Part shown: one piece after another, positions 37,831 to 48,105 of the stretch
Numbering within the stretch: the first letter of the stretch is position 1
Layout: every line of letters starts with the position of its first letter
Source: Candidatus Pantoea bituminis
Lineage (GTDB): Bacteria > Pseudomonadota > Gammaproteobacteria > Enterobacterales > Enterobacteriaceae
Assembly (NCBI RefSeq): GCF_018842675.1
Contig: NZ_JAGTWO010000002.1
Location: 124,001 to 188,000, forward strand
Length of the DNA stretch: 64,000 bases
Direction: 5' to 3'
Notes under the pieces: model-generated
Database searches by the model: none
The model's input: only the letters and a program-made list of their open reading frames with translations
What the model was told of the DNA's origin: nothing
Translations under genes and position numbers: made by a program

Positions 37831-38805
37831 TTATGGATCCTTTGGCATCGGTGGTGTACCGTGCGTATGGAAAGTCTCAATAGTCTTTAATCCCCACGCC
37901 TGTCCTTTTTTACGCTCGGTCTCTGTCCATACCACAGTCTGCCAGTCCGGGGCGAGTATCAGGCGAGCGCCGGAGTTTGCCAGCTCAACGCGATTCCCCG
38001 CCGGCTCCCAGACGTAAAGGAAAAAGGTCCCCTGAATCGCATGCTTATGCGGGCCCGTCTCAATATGCACGCCGTTTTCGAGAAAGATATCGGCTGCGCG
38101 CAGAATATCCTCTCGGGTGTCTGTGGCATAAGTCACGTGGTGCAGACGTGCTCTGCCGCCGCCATGCTCTTCCGTGCATGCCAGGTCATAAGTTTTATTA
38201 TTAATCGTGAACCAGCAGCCACCAATCCGGCCATTATCAAGCTGAATCATCTCGGTAACCCGCGAGCCAAGGCAGGTTTCCATAAAGCGTTTAAACTCAC
38301 TTACGTCCGCTGCAAGCAAATTAAGATGATCGAGGCGGCGAGGACAAGCACCACGTCCATGATAACGCTGCGCAAGATTTTTCAGTGACGGGCTCTCACC
38401 TACTTCAGCCTGATAGCGTACGGTTTCATAATAAATTTCAAAAACATGACCGAAAGGATCGGCAAAGCGGAAGGCGCGACCGTGCCCCTGATCGTCATTC
38501 ACCCAGCCAATTATTTCATAATCGCTGGCCTCAATGACGGCCACACGTCGCATCAGCGCTGCTTCCGAGCTGGCACGATAAGCGATGTGCCCTACTCCAG
38601 TCGTATGATGACGCGTCAGCTTCAGGGTATGAAATTCATAGTCATCCCAGGCACGCAGCCATGCATGCTTTTCATCCTGCGCCGAGACGGTAAGGCCATA
38701 GACATTGACGAAGAAATTAAGGCTCTCTTCAAATTTGTCAGTGTAAATCTCGACATGTGCCAGATGGGCAATATCATGACAGGGCTCCGTCATTTGATTT
38801 GTCAT
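37831..38805 (-). CDS. Catechol 2,3-dioxygenase-type extradiol dioxygenase
   Basis: A 324-residue two-domain VOC enzyme. Fe ligands are His160 (RRLDHLNLL), His223 (ARLHHVTYA) and Glu274 (NRVELAN), the pattern of type I extradiol dioxygenases. It is clearly different from the dioxygenase at 32460. A near-perfect AGGAGG lies just before the ATG at 38805, so strong translation is expected. It stands alone on the reverse strand after an MFS gene; no hydratase or aldolase follows. It could serve either the aromatic block or the gallate block; which ring it opens is unknown. Confidence 0.88.
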   Translation of the reverse strand: MTNQMTEPCHDIAHLAHVEIYTDKFEESLNFFVNVYGLTVSAQDEKHAWLRAWDDYEFHTLKLTRHHTTGVGHIAYRASSEAALMRRVAVIEASDYEIIGWVNDDQGHGRAFRFADPFGHVFEIYYETVRYQAEVGESPSLKNLAQRYHGRGACPRRLDHLNLLAADVSEFKRFMETCLGSRVTEMIQLDNGRIGGCWFTINNKTYDLACTEEHGGGRARLHHVTYATDTREDILRAADIFLENGVHIETGPHKHAIQGTFFLYVWEPAGNRVELANSGARLILAPDWQTVVWTETERKKGQAWGLKTIETFHTHGTPPMPKDP

Positions 38806-39081
38806 AAGGACCTCCTTTCTTGTGTAGGCGTACCAATGTTCTCTGTTTAATTAAGAGGTAAGTTATCCGCCTTTCACCCAACAAGAGAGTTGGTTTTACC
38901 TTTGCAGGTATGAGTTTCTTTTATAATGTGACAGCGGTAACACGACAGGCTGGGTAAAGAAGCGGCAACCCCACGTTTATATACGCAAACAGGTTGCATG
39001 ATCACAGGGGTCAGTCGAAAGGAATTTTACATAACCGAAACAGATTAACGTGCAATAGGCGCTGCGGTTCCCCGGCTTGTC

Positions 39082-39100
39082 ACGCAACTGATTGTTGCGT
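39082..39100. promoter_or_regulatory. Inverted repeat upstream of the catechol dioxygenase gene
   Basis: ACGCAAC (39082-39088), TGATT, GTTGCGT (39094-39100), a perfect inverted repeat in the 414-bp gap between the MFS stop and the dioxygenase start. It may be an operator or a weak terminator of the MFS gene; there is no T run. The rest of the gap shows no gene. Confidence 0.35.
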
Positions 39101-39219
39101 CTCAACGTCACCGACCATTCCTGTCAGTTTACAGGTGTGGTGCGCTGTATAAGCCGCACCCGTTTCACTATTCACTGCGCTAAAAATGTTTTGCTGACGA
39201 GAATTAAAAAGAATTCGCT

Positions 39220-40451
39220 TTAATTAACTTCAGCGAGATTAACGCCCGTTGCATTTGGCAGGCACAGAGCGGCGATGATCCCTATACAATAAGAAGCAAT
39301 CGCCAGACTTCCCATTGCATATCCTAAATGAACCTGACTCGAAACAATACCTACCAGGGCAGGCATTAGCGAACCGAAGCCGCGTCCGAAGCTGGCGCAA
39401 AATCCTGCCCCACTACCGCGAATGTGTGTAGGATATAATTCAGAAAAGGCGGGGGTTAAACCTGAAGCCAAACCACCCTGTAATGCCCCGAGAAAAAACC
39501 CCAATCCAAGCGTCATATTCAGACTGACATTAGCAAACATATAAATACTGACAACAATCATTTGACACAATAGAAACAGAATAATGGTTTTCCATCGGCC
39601 AAACTTATCGCTTAATCGGCCATAGAGAAAGGGGCCTATCAGCGAACCCAAAATATTTATCGCTAAATAACCTGACATTGATACTACCGGCAATCCCAGT
39701 TCCATACGCAGATAGGTTGGCAACCAGGTAATCATTATATAAGCACCACCAAATATTCCGCTGGCCAATAAAGTTGCGGTCACGGTAATACGCCGGTGCT
39801 TTGCCTGAAATATCTCCGTTATCTTTTTAGGTTGTCTCTTTTGCGTCGTATTCGAAAAAACGGGTGACTCCGGCACTAAGCGACGAATAAACCACACCAG
39901 AACAGCCGGAACAATGCCGATAAGGAAAAATAATTTCCAGGCAATTTCTTGCGGGAAAAAATTCAGTAACACCGGCAGTACGGCCAATGAAATGGCATAA
40001 CCCAGTGCGTATCCGCTCTGAATTGATGCTCCAACACGACCGCGATAACTCGCCCGGATCACTTCGCTGATTAACACACCACCAACGACAACTTCGCCGC
40101 CGTAACCAAGGCCCTGTAAAAAACGTACGATCAGAAACTGCCAGAACTCGCCACACAGTGCAGTCAGTGCTGTAAAGCAGGCCACCCATAAAACCGTTAA
40201 CTGCATTACGCGAATACGCCCCCAGCGATCGGCCAGCATGCCAGCGCTCCAGCCCCCAAAGCACTACCTATTAAGGATGCCGACCCTAATATTCCAGCTT
40301 CGGATTTAGTCAGTATTGCCAGACTTAATAATATTGGCATCACTAACGAATAAATAGTGCTATCCATCGAGTCGAGAGTAAACCCGCCCAGACAGGCCCA
40401 CCAGGTTTTCTTTTCATTTCTGGTGAGTTCACCGTACCATCCTGTTTTCAT
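39220..40451 (-). CDS. MFS transporter (sugar-acid/aromatic-acid type), one homopolymer frameshift
   Basis: A 12-helix carrier of about 410 residues. The N-terminal part (MKTGWYGELTRNEKKTWWAC, LDSMDSTIYSLVMP) is in a different frame from the rest; a run of five G (40253-40257, reverse strand) needs one more base to give SALGGWSAGMLADRWGR, the motif A of the family. The DS-MD-S motif in helix 1 and YPTHIRGSGAGFCASFGR in helix 11 are like carriers for sialate, shikimate or aromatic acids. It lies between tannase and a catechol dioxygenase gene on the same strand, so an aromatic acid is plausible as substrate. Confidence 0.82.
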
Positions 40452-40864
40452 TTTCCACCCGCCGTTGGCTACAAAAAAATAGCTCGCCACCTTTTCAGGT
40501 AACGCTCATTATTATCGTTTAACGACATACAGAACTAGGTTAAAATAAGGATTGATAACAGCACCTTTATAGTTTTTTGTGATCGCTGCCGCGGTAAAAT
40601 TACAATATAAAAAACAACACTTAATCTATTATTAAAGCGTAAGAAAAAAGCTAATCACTAATATTTATCCAGCCATGAGTTTTATTAATAAAAAATCAAC
40701 ATACCTTTTTACTCGCTATAGATACACTCTTCTTTTATCCTTATAAATATTAATTAAAAGTAGTTATTTTTTTACAACCAACATGCTTATAAAGGCGTCA
40801 ATTCAATAAATCAGAAACATCCTGAATTAATAGATACCTTCAAATCTCTAACGCGCTAAAATAA

Positions 40865-40889
40865 AAAACGCCGCAATCGCGACGCTTTT
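40865..40889 (-). terminator. Terminator after the tannase gene
   Basis: On the reverse strand, a stem of AAGCGTCGC with GCGGCGTTT around a 4-nt loop (40867-40887), then a T run. It is about 25 bp after the tannase stop at 40912. The adjoining AT-rich gap (40452-40864) holds no gene. Confidence 0.8.
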
Positions 40890-40911
40890 TATATTTACAT
40901 TTTAACTGATT

Positions 40912-42657
40912 TTAATGTCTAAATTGATAAGGCTGATAAAAATGCGATCCTGCCCAATCGTAATGCTTGTTGATTATAGGTAACGTTTTCGGCACATAGG
41001 ACGCCGCCTGCATTACATTATCTTTGCCGTTCCACACCGCATATTGCGGGTAAGGATAAACAGGACGCGATGCTGCGTTAGACGGGATGGTTTCCAGTTT
41101 CATATCTGGACGTTCCGTCACTGGAGGTTTTCCTCCCTGCATCGGGCTGGCTTTCAAAGGCAGCTTACCACCCGCGCCGACAGGCTGACCGAAGCTGTTT
41201 TTCTGCTGCGGTGAGGCCTGCCAGGTAGTGACAGCGTCAGGTGCCTGGCCCTTTTCCACCCAGTTCATCACGGGCGTCAGGAAATCGACCAGACTCGGGC
41301 CTTCTCCATTCGAACAATGGTAAACACCGGGCAGCAAATACAGACGTTCAAAGGCCTGGCGCTGTGATGCGCCCATCTCTTTGCCCAGCGCATTGTGGTA
41401 TGCAATTGAATTTATAGGAGAAATATGCGGATCGGCCCAGCCGTGCCAGATGATCAGCTTGCCGCCTGCCTTAGCAAACGCGCGCAAATCAGGATTGGTG
41501 GCATCATAGAGGCTGTGCAACTTACTGAGCTCATCGAAAGTTTTCTGATCAAATTTCAGCTCATTAAGTGTAAAAGACGGTGCCGGGTTAGTGACAAAAT
41601 TAACGTAACGCAGCGAAGAGAGCGAAATCATTGAGCTCATCACTAGCTGGCTCTTTTCTTCAGGAATAAACACGCCCTGCCAGGCAAGTTCAGAGCCATA
41701 CTGCGGCCCGCCGACAATCAATTTACGACCGGTTTTTGCATCGCGTGGCCCGTCGTAGAGTTTCTTCAGCGCGGTAAGTTGTACGTTGCTCAAGCATTTA
41801 CCGTCCTGCTGACCCGCTTTACAGCGAAGCACATCCAGGTTGGGATGACAGGCTTCCGGCGCGGCAATCAGGCCATCTTTCTGTCCGTCGAGCGCATCAC
41901 ATTGATTCAGCACAGCCTGATGTATCAACGGCAGGTCTTTTGACGTCAGTAGTGCGTTGCCGTCTTTGTCCCGGTTGCTGACTACCTGCCAGGCATGATA
42001 CATCGCGTTCTGTACCTGGAAATTCATGGCTGCCGCACCCGCAATGATGCCGTTGAAATCATGCGGGAAACGCTGCGCTTCCATCAGCGCTTCGCGCCCA
42101 CCGTCGGAGCAGCCGTTGAAGTAAGCAAATGCTGCCGGTTTTTGATAGAACGCGGCGATGAGTTTTTTAGCGGCCAGCGCAGTCAAATGTTGTCCCCGCC
42201 ATGCAAAATCGCTGCGTTTCTGGCTGTCATTTCCCCAGTCCGCTTCCTCTTCACGATGCCCCATATTTGTCGCCGCCACAGCAAAGCCGTTACTGTTGAG
42301 CGGTGCGCACCCTGCCGCTGCGCCGGGCTGCAGCGTAATGGAGCCACATAAGCCCCCACAGCCTACCTGCATATATCGTTGATTCCAGCTGTCTGCGGGT
42401 AATAAAAGACGAAAACTAATTTCCGGAGCCAGCGTCCCTTCTACTTTGCACCACTGAGCATTGTTCAGTTTGATAACCGAGGTGCTGTTAACCTGACTGC
42501 CTTTACCACCGATCTCTGTCAGGTCAGTAGATTTCAGGCTGTCACAGCTGACCGCGGGTTTCATCATTGCCAGATTGGCTGCATGTGCTTCCGGCAATAT
42601 TAAAAAAACGGCCAGCAGTGACAGCAACTGCAGACCGTAAAAAAGCTTGTTCTTCAT
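40912..42657 (-). CDS. Exported tannase/feruloyl esterase-family protein
   Basis: A 581-residue precursor starting at ATG 42657, with a signal peptide ending in EAHA-AN. The tannase/feruloyl-esterase fold shows YFNGCSDGGREALMEAQRFP with the nucleophile Ser at about 184, the aspartate in LIIWHGWADPHISP and the histidine in LLPGVYHCSNGEGPS. Paired cysteines agree with an exported enzyme. It would release gallate from galloyl esters (tannins) or ferulate-type acids from plant esters. A gallate pathway begins 435 bp upstream, which favours tannase activity. Confidence 0.9.
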   Translation of the reverse strand: MKNKLFYGLQLLSLLAVFLILPEAHAANLAMMKPAVSCDSLKSTDLTEIGGKGSQVNSTSVIKLNNAQWCKVEGTLAPEISFRLLLPADSWNQRYMQVGCGGLCGSITLQPGAAAGCAPLNSNGFAVAATNMGHREEEADWGNDSQKRSDFAWRGQHLTALAAKKLIAAFYQKPAAFAYFNGCSDGGREALMEAQRFPHDFNGIIAGAAAMNFQVQNAMYHAWQVVSNRDKDGNALLTSKDLPLIHQAVLNQCDALDGQKDGLIAAPEACHPNLDVLRCKAGQQDGKCLSNVQLTALKKLYDGPRDAKTGRKLIVGGPQYGSELAWQGVFIPEEKSQLVMSSMISLSSLRYVNFVTNPAPSFTLNELKFDQKTFDELSKLHSLYDATNPDLRAFAKAGGKLIIWHGWADPHISPINSIAYHNALGKEMGASQRQAFERLYLLPGVYHCSNGEGPSLVDFLTPVMNWVEKGQAPDAVTTWQASPQQKNSFGQPVGAGGKLPLKASPMQGGKPPVTERPDMKLETIPSNAASRPVYPYPQYAVWNGKDNVMQAASYVPKTLPIINKHYDWAGSHFYQPYQFRH

Positions 42658-42886
42658 AAGGTTCCCTGAGGTAATACCGTGTGTGGCAAGTATAAATTTA
42701 TTGCATATTTTCACTGCGAAATCTTTTCGTGGAGAAAGTCAGCATTTAGATAAGCAGCGTAAGGAAATATGTTTTACCTGGTTCAACGGTGAAGTAGTAG
42801 GCGCAGGCCGTATGGTGCGAATCATTCATTGCTGGCCGAGCTGGCGGCGCAAATAGCACCCCGTTACCGTGTTAATCACGCTACGC

Positions 42887-42917
42887 AAAGGTGCTAACTG
42901 AAGCCGGCACCTTTTTT
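42887..42917 (+). terminator. Terminator-like hairpin upstream of the tannase gene
   Basis: AAAGGTGC (42887-42894) pairs with GCACCTTT (42907-42914), 12-nt loop, then T run on the plus strand. No plus-strand gene is visible upstream; it may be a remnant. A second long hairpin (ATGAATAAA at 42996-43004 with TTTATTCAT at 43011-43019) lies between it and the dehydrogenase gene. Confidence 0.45.
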
Positions 42918-43092
42918 ACCGCCAGTCCTGCCACATTCTCAGCAAAAGCTCGGTTGTTATGGCCTTTAGCGCATGAGCAGACAGAAGAAGAGTTAATGAA
43001 TAAAGCGGCTTTTATTCATCTTCTCTGCAATGAAAATCTGAGGCCGGGTTTTAAGCAACGACTCAGTAGCTTGTAGGCGCTCTCATGATCAA

Positions 43093-43964
43093 TTACCTCA
43101 AACGATCTAACGCTTCCTGCCAGACGAATGGCGTAAAATCACTGTAGCGTACGCACTGCTCCGCCATTCTTGCCGGCAATCCGGCCTGCACCTGCTGTGT
43201 CGCCTGACTCATTACCCCCGCCACGCCGACATCCTGCAAGGTTTTCACCACTTCGCCCATCTCTTCCGCGCGCCTGACGCCATGTTCCGCAACCCGGCTG
43301 ATAAGATAATGCGGCAATTGATCGTTCCATCCCAGCGACGGGAAACTGGCATGCAGAGAGGCTAAAACGGCTTCTTCTACACCATACTGCCGCGCCGCAC
43401 TGAGACATTCGGTGGTTAAGGCTTCCAGACCTTTAATCATTACGCTGCGACACATCTTGATCGCCGACACGTCACCAATATGCTCACTGGCAGCGCGCGC
43501 GTTGCAACCCAGCGCACTTAACGTGTCCGCAGCGAGAGACGCTGCAAACCCGCCAATCAGCAGCGGTGTAGCAAGCCGCTTTGGCGGCACCGGTGCCATG
43601 ACCGCAACATCCAGATACGCTCCTGCCCCTGCGGCTATTACCTCAGCGGCGGCACGCTTGGTTTCCGGTGCAACGGAATTAAAGTCCAGAAAAATCTGGC
43701 CGGCACGCAGCAGCGGCGCTGTCTGTTTTGCGACGTCCAGCGCGCTGGATGCTGTTACCAGGGATAACACCCAATCTGCGCCGTCCAGCGCCTCATTCAG
43801 CGAATCTGCTGGCTGAACGGCGATTTGCCCCGCCAGCCCGCGCAAATGCTCAGCGTGCTGGCTGAGAAACTTTTGTCCCAGACACGCACGTTTGCAATAC
43901 CCGCTAAATCCTGAGCATATACCTGTCCGGCTTCACCAAAACCAATAATCGCAATACCTGTCAT
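43093..43964 (-). CDS. 6-phosphogluconate dehydrogenase-like protein with DUF1932 domain, one homopolymer frameshift
   Basis: About 290 residues. The Rossmann loop (MTGIAIIGFGEAGQVYAQDL) lies in a first frame; a run of four A (43871-43874, reverse) needs one base to give FLSQHAEHLRGLAGQ and join the rest. ADWVLSLVTASSALDVAKQ and AYLDVAVMAPVPPKR are typical of the NAD(P)-binding family, and the C-terminal half (IKMCRSVMIKGLEALTTECL) is the DUF1932 domain. It is the fourth gene of the galB-galC-galD operon (9 bp after galD). A dehydrogenase is not part of the known GalA-D-B-C route, so its role is open. Confidence 0.82.
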
Positions 43965-43973
43965 GTGTATTCC

Positions 43974-45056
43974 TCAGTTGCCTGACCAGAGTGTTCCCGG
44001 AATGGCTACTCGACCCTCAAATAGCAGGCGTGCCGTGCGAATCAGTCCGCTATTGATAACGTTGCCCGCCGCATCACGTGTCAGCATTACGCTGAACTCG
44101 CCAGTGGGATGTTCAACAGCCAGTCTCTGTTCATGGGCAGTGCTGACCTCAGCAAGCCCTTCCGTAACAGAGCCGGGGATCAGACAGGCGGTTGCCACGC
44201 TCACCGCGCCTAATACGCCAATGGATGCATGGCAGCGGTGCGGAATAAAGGTGCGTGTAGTCAGGGCACCGCCTTGTTCCGGAGCGGCAATCAGCGTCAT
44301 TTTTGGCACCGTACGCTGTGCCACATCGCCAAGGTTCATTCGTGGGCCAGCCTGTAGGCGGATCGACTCCAGCCGCGCTTTCAGCTCGTCGTCATTGTCC
44401 AGCTGTTCACGCGTTTCCAGCCCGCTTCGTTGCAGATCGGCTGCGCGTAACAACACCACAGGCATGCCATTATCAATACAGGTCACATCAATTCCGTCAA
44501 AGCTGTCGCGTGCATTCCCCGTCGGCAGCAACGCACCACAGCTGGAGCCAGCAATATCCTGGAAATTCAGTATCTGCTCAGCTGCGTAACCCGGCACACC
44601 GTCAATCTGCGCATCGCCTTCATACTCCACAGCTCCCTCAGGCGTGGCGATACATGCTTCTGCGATTTGCCCGGTGTTCACCATAAAAATGCGCACCCGT
44701 GTGACCTCTCCCTGCGCCGCCACCAGCCCTTTTTCAATTGCGAACGGCCCGACCGCAGCGAGAATGTTGCCGCAGTTTTGCCCGTAATCTACTACGGCTT
44801 TATTCACGTTAACCTGCGCGAACAGGTAATCAACATCCGCGTCGGGACGCGTTGAGGCTGAAACAATCGCAACTTTGCTGGTCAGCGGATCGGCTCCGCC
44901 GATACCATCAATCTGACGCATGTCGGGTGAACCCATGACGGCCAGTAACACGCGATCGCGCGTGGCGTTATCGGCGGGCAGATCTGATGCCACAAAGCAG
45001 GCCGCTTTAGAGGTGCCGCCACGCATTAGGACGCAAGGGAGCAAAGTCTGTTTCAT
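43974..45056 (-). CDS. galD: 4-oxalomesaconate tautomerase
   Basis: A 360-residue PrpF-family isomerase with two alike halves. CVLMRGGTSKAACFV is the start signature, GIGGADPLTSKVAIVS and DYGQNCGNILAAVGPFAIE follow, and FIPHRCHASIGVLGAVSVAT is in the second half. GalD converts the keto form of 4-oxalomesaconate to the enol form, the step after gallate ring opening. It starts 2 bp after the galC stop and precedes the DUF1932 dehydrogenase gene. PrpF itself (aconitate isomerase) is a related alternative, but the galB/galC neighbours decide for GalD. Confidence 0.92.
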   Translation of the reverse strand: MKQTLLPCVLMRGGTSKAACFVASDLPADNATRDRVLLAVMGSPDMRQIDGIGGADPLTSKVAIVSASTRPDADVDYLFAQVNVNKAVVDYGQNCGNILAAVGPFAIEKGLVAAQGEVTRVRIFMVNTGQIAEACIATPEGAVEYEGDAQIDGVPGYAAEQILNFQDIAGSSCGALLPTGNARDSFDGIDVTCIDNGMPVVLLRAADLQRSGLETREQLDNDDELKARLESIRLQAGPRMNLGDVAQRTVPKMTLIAAPEQGGALTTRTFIPHRCHASIGVLGAVSVATACLIPGSVTEGLAEVSTAHEQRLAVEHPTGEFSVMLTRDAAGNVINSGLIRTARLLFEGRVAIPGTLWSGN

Positions 45057-45058
45057 CG

Positions 45059-45775
45059 TCAGCCCTTCTTCAGTTCATCAAGGGAATTCACATAGCGCAG
45101 CCCTTTCTCAGCTAACGCTGGCCGCATCTGATAAATATCCAGACCCAACTCACCGGCGGCGAGTCGCTGACGTTTGCCTTCTTCCGCATCAACGCGTTTT
45201 TGTGCCGCAGCACTGACTGCCTCAGCCTGCTCACGCGGCACAATGACCACGCCATCATCATCGGCCACCACGATGTCGCCCGGACTGACCAGTTGCCCGG
45301 CACAGACGACCGGCACATTTACCGAGCCTAATGTCTCTTTCACCGTACCCTGCGCATAAACAGCTCGCGACCAGACGGGAAAATTCATGTCACGCAACGT
45401 CTGGCTGTCACGGATACCGATATCGCCTACCAGAGCGACCACCCCACGCGCCTGCAATGACGTTGCCAGCAAATCGCCAAAAAAACCGTCATGGCAATCT
45501 GAGGTCGGCGCTACCAGTAATATGTCGCCCGGCTGACACTGTTCCACCGCTACGTGAAACATCCAGTTATCACCGGGTGAGACCAGTACAGTTACTGCAC
45601 TGCCTGCGACAGCACGGTTTTGCTGGATCGGACGCACACGAACATCAAGCAAACCACTTCGTCCCTGCGCTTCATGCGTGGTCGCCACGCCATAGCGTGC
45701 AAATTGTGCGACCAGCTCGGACTCGGCGCGCTCAATATTTCTCACGACTACACCTTTTTTATTCACGATGCTCAT
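45059..45775 (-). CDS. galC: 4-carboxy-4-hydroxy-2-oxoadipate aldolase
   Basis: A 238-residue aldolase of the HMG/CHA (RraA-like) family. Key parts are [56 protein letters not shown] with the metal-binding region [20 protein letters not shown], and [16 protein letters not shown]. It splits CHA into pyruvate and oxaloacetate, the last step of gallate breakdown. The start overlaps the galB stop by 4 bp and the stop is 2 bp before galD, so the operon is translationally coupled. Confidence 0.93.
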   Translation of the reverse strand: MSIVNKKGVVVRNIERAESELVAQFARYGVATTHEAQGRSGLLDVRVRPIQQNRAVAGSAVTVLVSPGDNWMFHVAVEQCQPGDILLVAPTSDCHDGFFGDLLATSLQARGVVALVGDIGIRDSQTLRDMNFPVWSRAVYAQGTVKETLGSVNVPVVCAGQLVSPGDIVVADDDGVVIVPREQAEAVSAAAQKRVDAEEGKRQRLAAGELGLDIYQMRPALAEKGLRYVNSLDELKKG

Positions 45776-46508
45776 GACAAATCCTCCGTTACGCGCGGAA
45801 ACAGGCTCTGATAGCCCTCGCCGTGGCTAATCACTTTAGATGAGGTGATCCCTACGTTACGCTTAGCCTGTACACCACGTTGTAATGCCACGCGCGTATA
45901 GTATTCCCAGAGGTGCTCCTGCCCCGCCATGCACTGGATGGCGGCATATTTTTTATCCCAGACCGACGTAATATCCAGGAGAACATCGGGTTTCCAGTTG
46001 CACTGCTCCGGCTGGTGTGGCTCAAAGCAGTAAACCGGAGGTGCACCGATAATGGTTTCACCGGGACGATAACCTTCGGCCTGCGCAATGATGCGGGCTT
46101 CCTGAGTCAGGTTAGCGGCCAGCGGATGATCGTAGTTATAGGGGTCATTCACTGAATGAGTCAGAACAAAGTGCGGTTGGACTTTACGGAACACGTCTGC
46201 AAGGCGGAACAGCGTTTCTTTATCTGCACGTAGTGGATAATCGCCAAGATCAAAGAATTCAATGCTTGCCCCGAGAATTTTGGCCGCAGCTTCGGCTTCT
46301 TCTTGTCGACTCTGCTTCACGATTGCTTCAGTCATATTGCCTTTGCGCCACAACTTTGCTGATTCGCCGCGCTCACCATAGGAAAGGCATACCACATGCA
46401 CGTCGTAACCCTGAGAGGCATGCAACGCAATCGCGCCACCTGCACGCCAGACGAAATCAGCGGAGTGGGCACTGACGACTAAAGCACTCTTTTTGCGATC
46501 TTTTCCAT
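45772..46508 (-). CDS. galB: 4-oxalomesaconate hydratase (PIG-L/LmbE fold), one homopolymer frameshift
   Basis: About 245 residues of the PIG-L deacetylase fold. The metal motif [19 protein letters not shown] lies at the N-terminus, with [35 protein letters not shown] and [16 protein letters not shown] following. GalB hydrates 4-oxalomesaconate; its use of this fold separates the gallate route of Pseudomonas from the LigJ route. The first codons are in another frame: a run of five A (46490-46494) needs one more base to give [15 protein letters not shown]. The start is ATG 46508 or 46511, with AGGA close by. It is divergent from the LysR gene. Confidence 0.88.
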
Positions 46509-46638
46509 CATGTCATCCTGCATTTTGCTGTTTTTTTCATCCTGACATGCAGTCTGACGTGCGGGTAATGCCTTTCATTGCGTCAGTTATGACTTTTATT
46601 TATGTTGTGATTCAGACCTCAAACTCTCGGCGATAAAT

Positions 46639-47865
46639 ATGAAAAAGCCTAATGAAGAAAATCAGTTAAAAATCATGCAAATACGCTCTTTTTGTATGAT
46701 CGCTGAACGTGGAACTGTATCCGAGGCTGCGAACAAATTATTTCGTACCCAGTCGGCAATCACCCGATCAATTCGTGACCTTGAACACACTTTAAACACG
46801 CCGTTATTCGAGCGTCACGCAAGCGGCATGATGCTGACGGAAATGGGAAAATGTGTTCTGCCGAGAGCCAAGCGCGCTATACAGGAATTGCACCTGATCC
46901 CCTCGGTACTCAGCAAATTGAAACAGCGTGACAACGGTCGTGAAGAGGCTGAGCCGATCTGGCTATTCAATCTGAGACGGCTACAAATTTTTCTTGAACT
47001 GTTCAAGCTCCATCACACTCAGAGCGTGGCAACATCAATCGGTATTAGCCAGCCGGCTGTCAGCGCAGCATTGAAAGTACTGGAAAAAGGAGCAGGATTA
47101 ACGCTGTTTCAGCGCACGCCCAAAGGCATGATGCCTACGCCCGCCGGACGAGAAATCGCCCCGTTTATCAGTCGCGCATTGAACGAGATGCGGCATATAC
47201 CTGAAGATCTCGCTGCTCAGCAAGGGATCCTTACCGGCACAGTACATGTCGGCGCGCTGCCGCTTTGCCGCAGCAGCGTGTTGCCTCTGGCCATTACCCG
47301 ACTAGTGACGCGCTATCCCGGTATCAAAATAGTGACCAATGAAAGCGCCTTTAGCGCGCTGATCACTGAATTACGCGCTGGCGATATTGATTTTATTCTT
47401 GGCGCACTGCGTCAGCACGACGCGGTGCCGGATATTCAAAATCAGCTTTTATTCGATGAAGAACTTATTTTACTGGCACGGCCGCAGCATCCGCTGGCTG
47501 GCCGACCCTTAACCCCAGATAACCTGAAGCTGACACAGTGGATCCTGCCGCGCGATAACTCACCCGCACGACATTTACTGGACCGTGCCTTTAAAACGTT
47601 AGGCATGTCTGCCCCACAACCGGTAGTGGAAAGCGGAGATTTGGCGATAGTGCGCGGGCTACTTCTTGATTCCGATATGGTGGCAGCCGTTTCTTCGCAT
47701 CAGCTTGAGTATGAATTACGCGCTAAAATCCTTACCCCTCTGGCGCTTAATCTGCCTGACACACGCCGTGAAATTGGTCTGACTTTTCGTCGCGGGGCGT
47801 TGCATTCTCCTGCGGCAAAAGCGCTCTTAGACTGCATCGATGAGACGCTGACTCGCACAACCTAA
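46639..47865 (+). CDS. LysR-family regulator with two N-terminal HTH domains
   Basis: A 408-residue protein, about 100 residues longer than usual LysR proteins. The first winged HTH is at about 11-75 (AERGTVSEAANKLFRTQSAI, TRSIRDLEHTLNTPLFERH) and a second full LysR HTH at about 115-180 (LRRLQIFLELFKLHHTQSVA, GISQPAVSAALKVLE, LFQRTPKGMMPTPAGR). The substrate-binding domain follows (TGTVHVGALPLCRSSVLPL onward). It is divergent from galB and next to galT, so it is the likely gallate-responsive activator (GalR role). A GGCGCAA/TTGCGCC hairpin is found downstream at 47896-47930. Confidence 0.88.
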   Translation: MKKPNEENQLKIMQIRSFCMIAERGTVSEAANKLFRTQSAITRSIRDLEHTLNTPLFERHASGMMLTEMGKCVLPRAKRAIQELHLIPSVLSKLKQRDNGREEAEPIWLFNLRRLQIFLELFKLHHTQSVATSIGISQPAVSAALKVLEKGAGLTLFQRTPKGMMPTPAGREIAPFISRALNEMRHIPEDLAAQQGILTGTVHVGALPLCRSSVLPLAITRLVTRYPGIKIVTNESAFSALITELRAGDIDFILGALRQHDAVPDIQNQLLFDEELILLARPQHPLAGRPLTPDNLKLTQWILPRDNSPARHLLDRAFKTLGMSAPQPVVESGDLAIVRGLLLDSDMVAAVSSHQLEYELRAKILTPLALNLPDTRREIGLTFRRGALHSPAAKALLDCIDETLTRTT

Positions 47866-48105
47866 ACGAAACTCATACATCCACTAAACGTATCAGGCGC
47901 AAGGCTTCACTATTTATGCCCATTTGCGCCATTTTAATGACCTAACAACAGTGTTAAACGCATCACAATATAAAGTTAACTCATATCTCTAAAAGCCTTT
48001 TTTGACAGACATGGCTGTTTACCCCGCTTAACGTGTTATTCGATTGTTGCCTTTCTCTCACCACAACGATAGCTGCCGTAGGTAGCACAGAAGAGAGCGT
48101 ACCCG

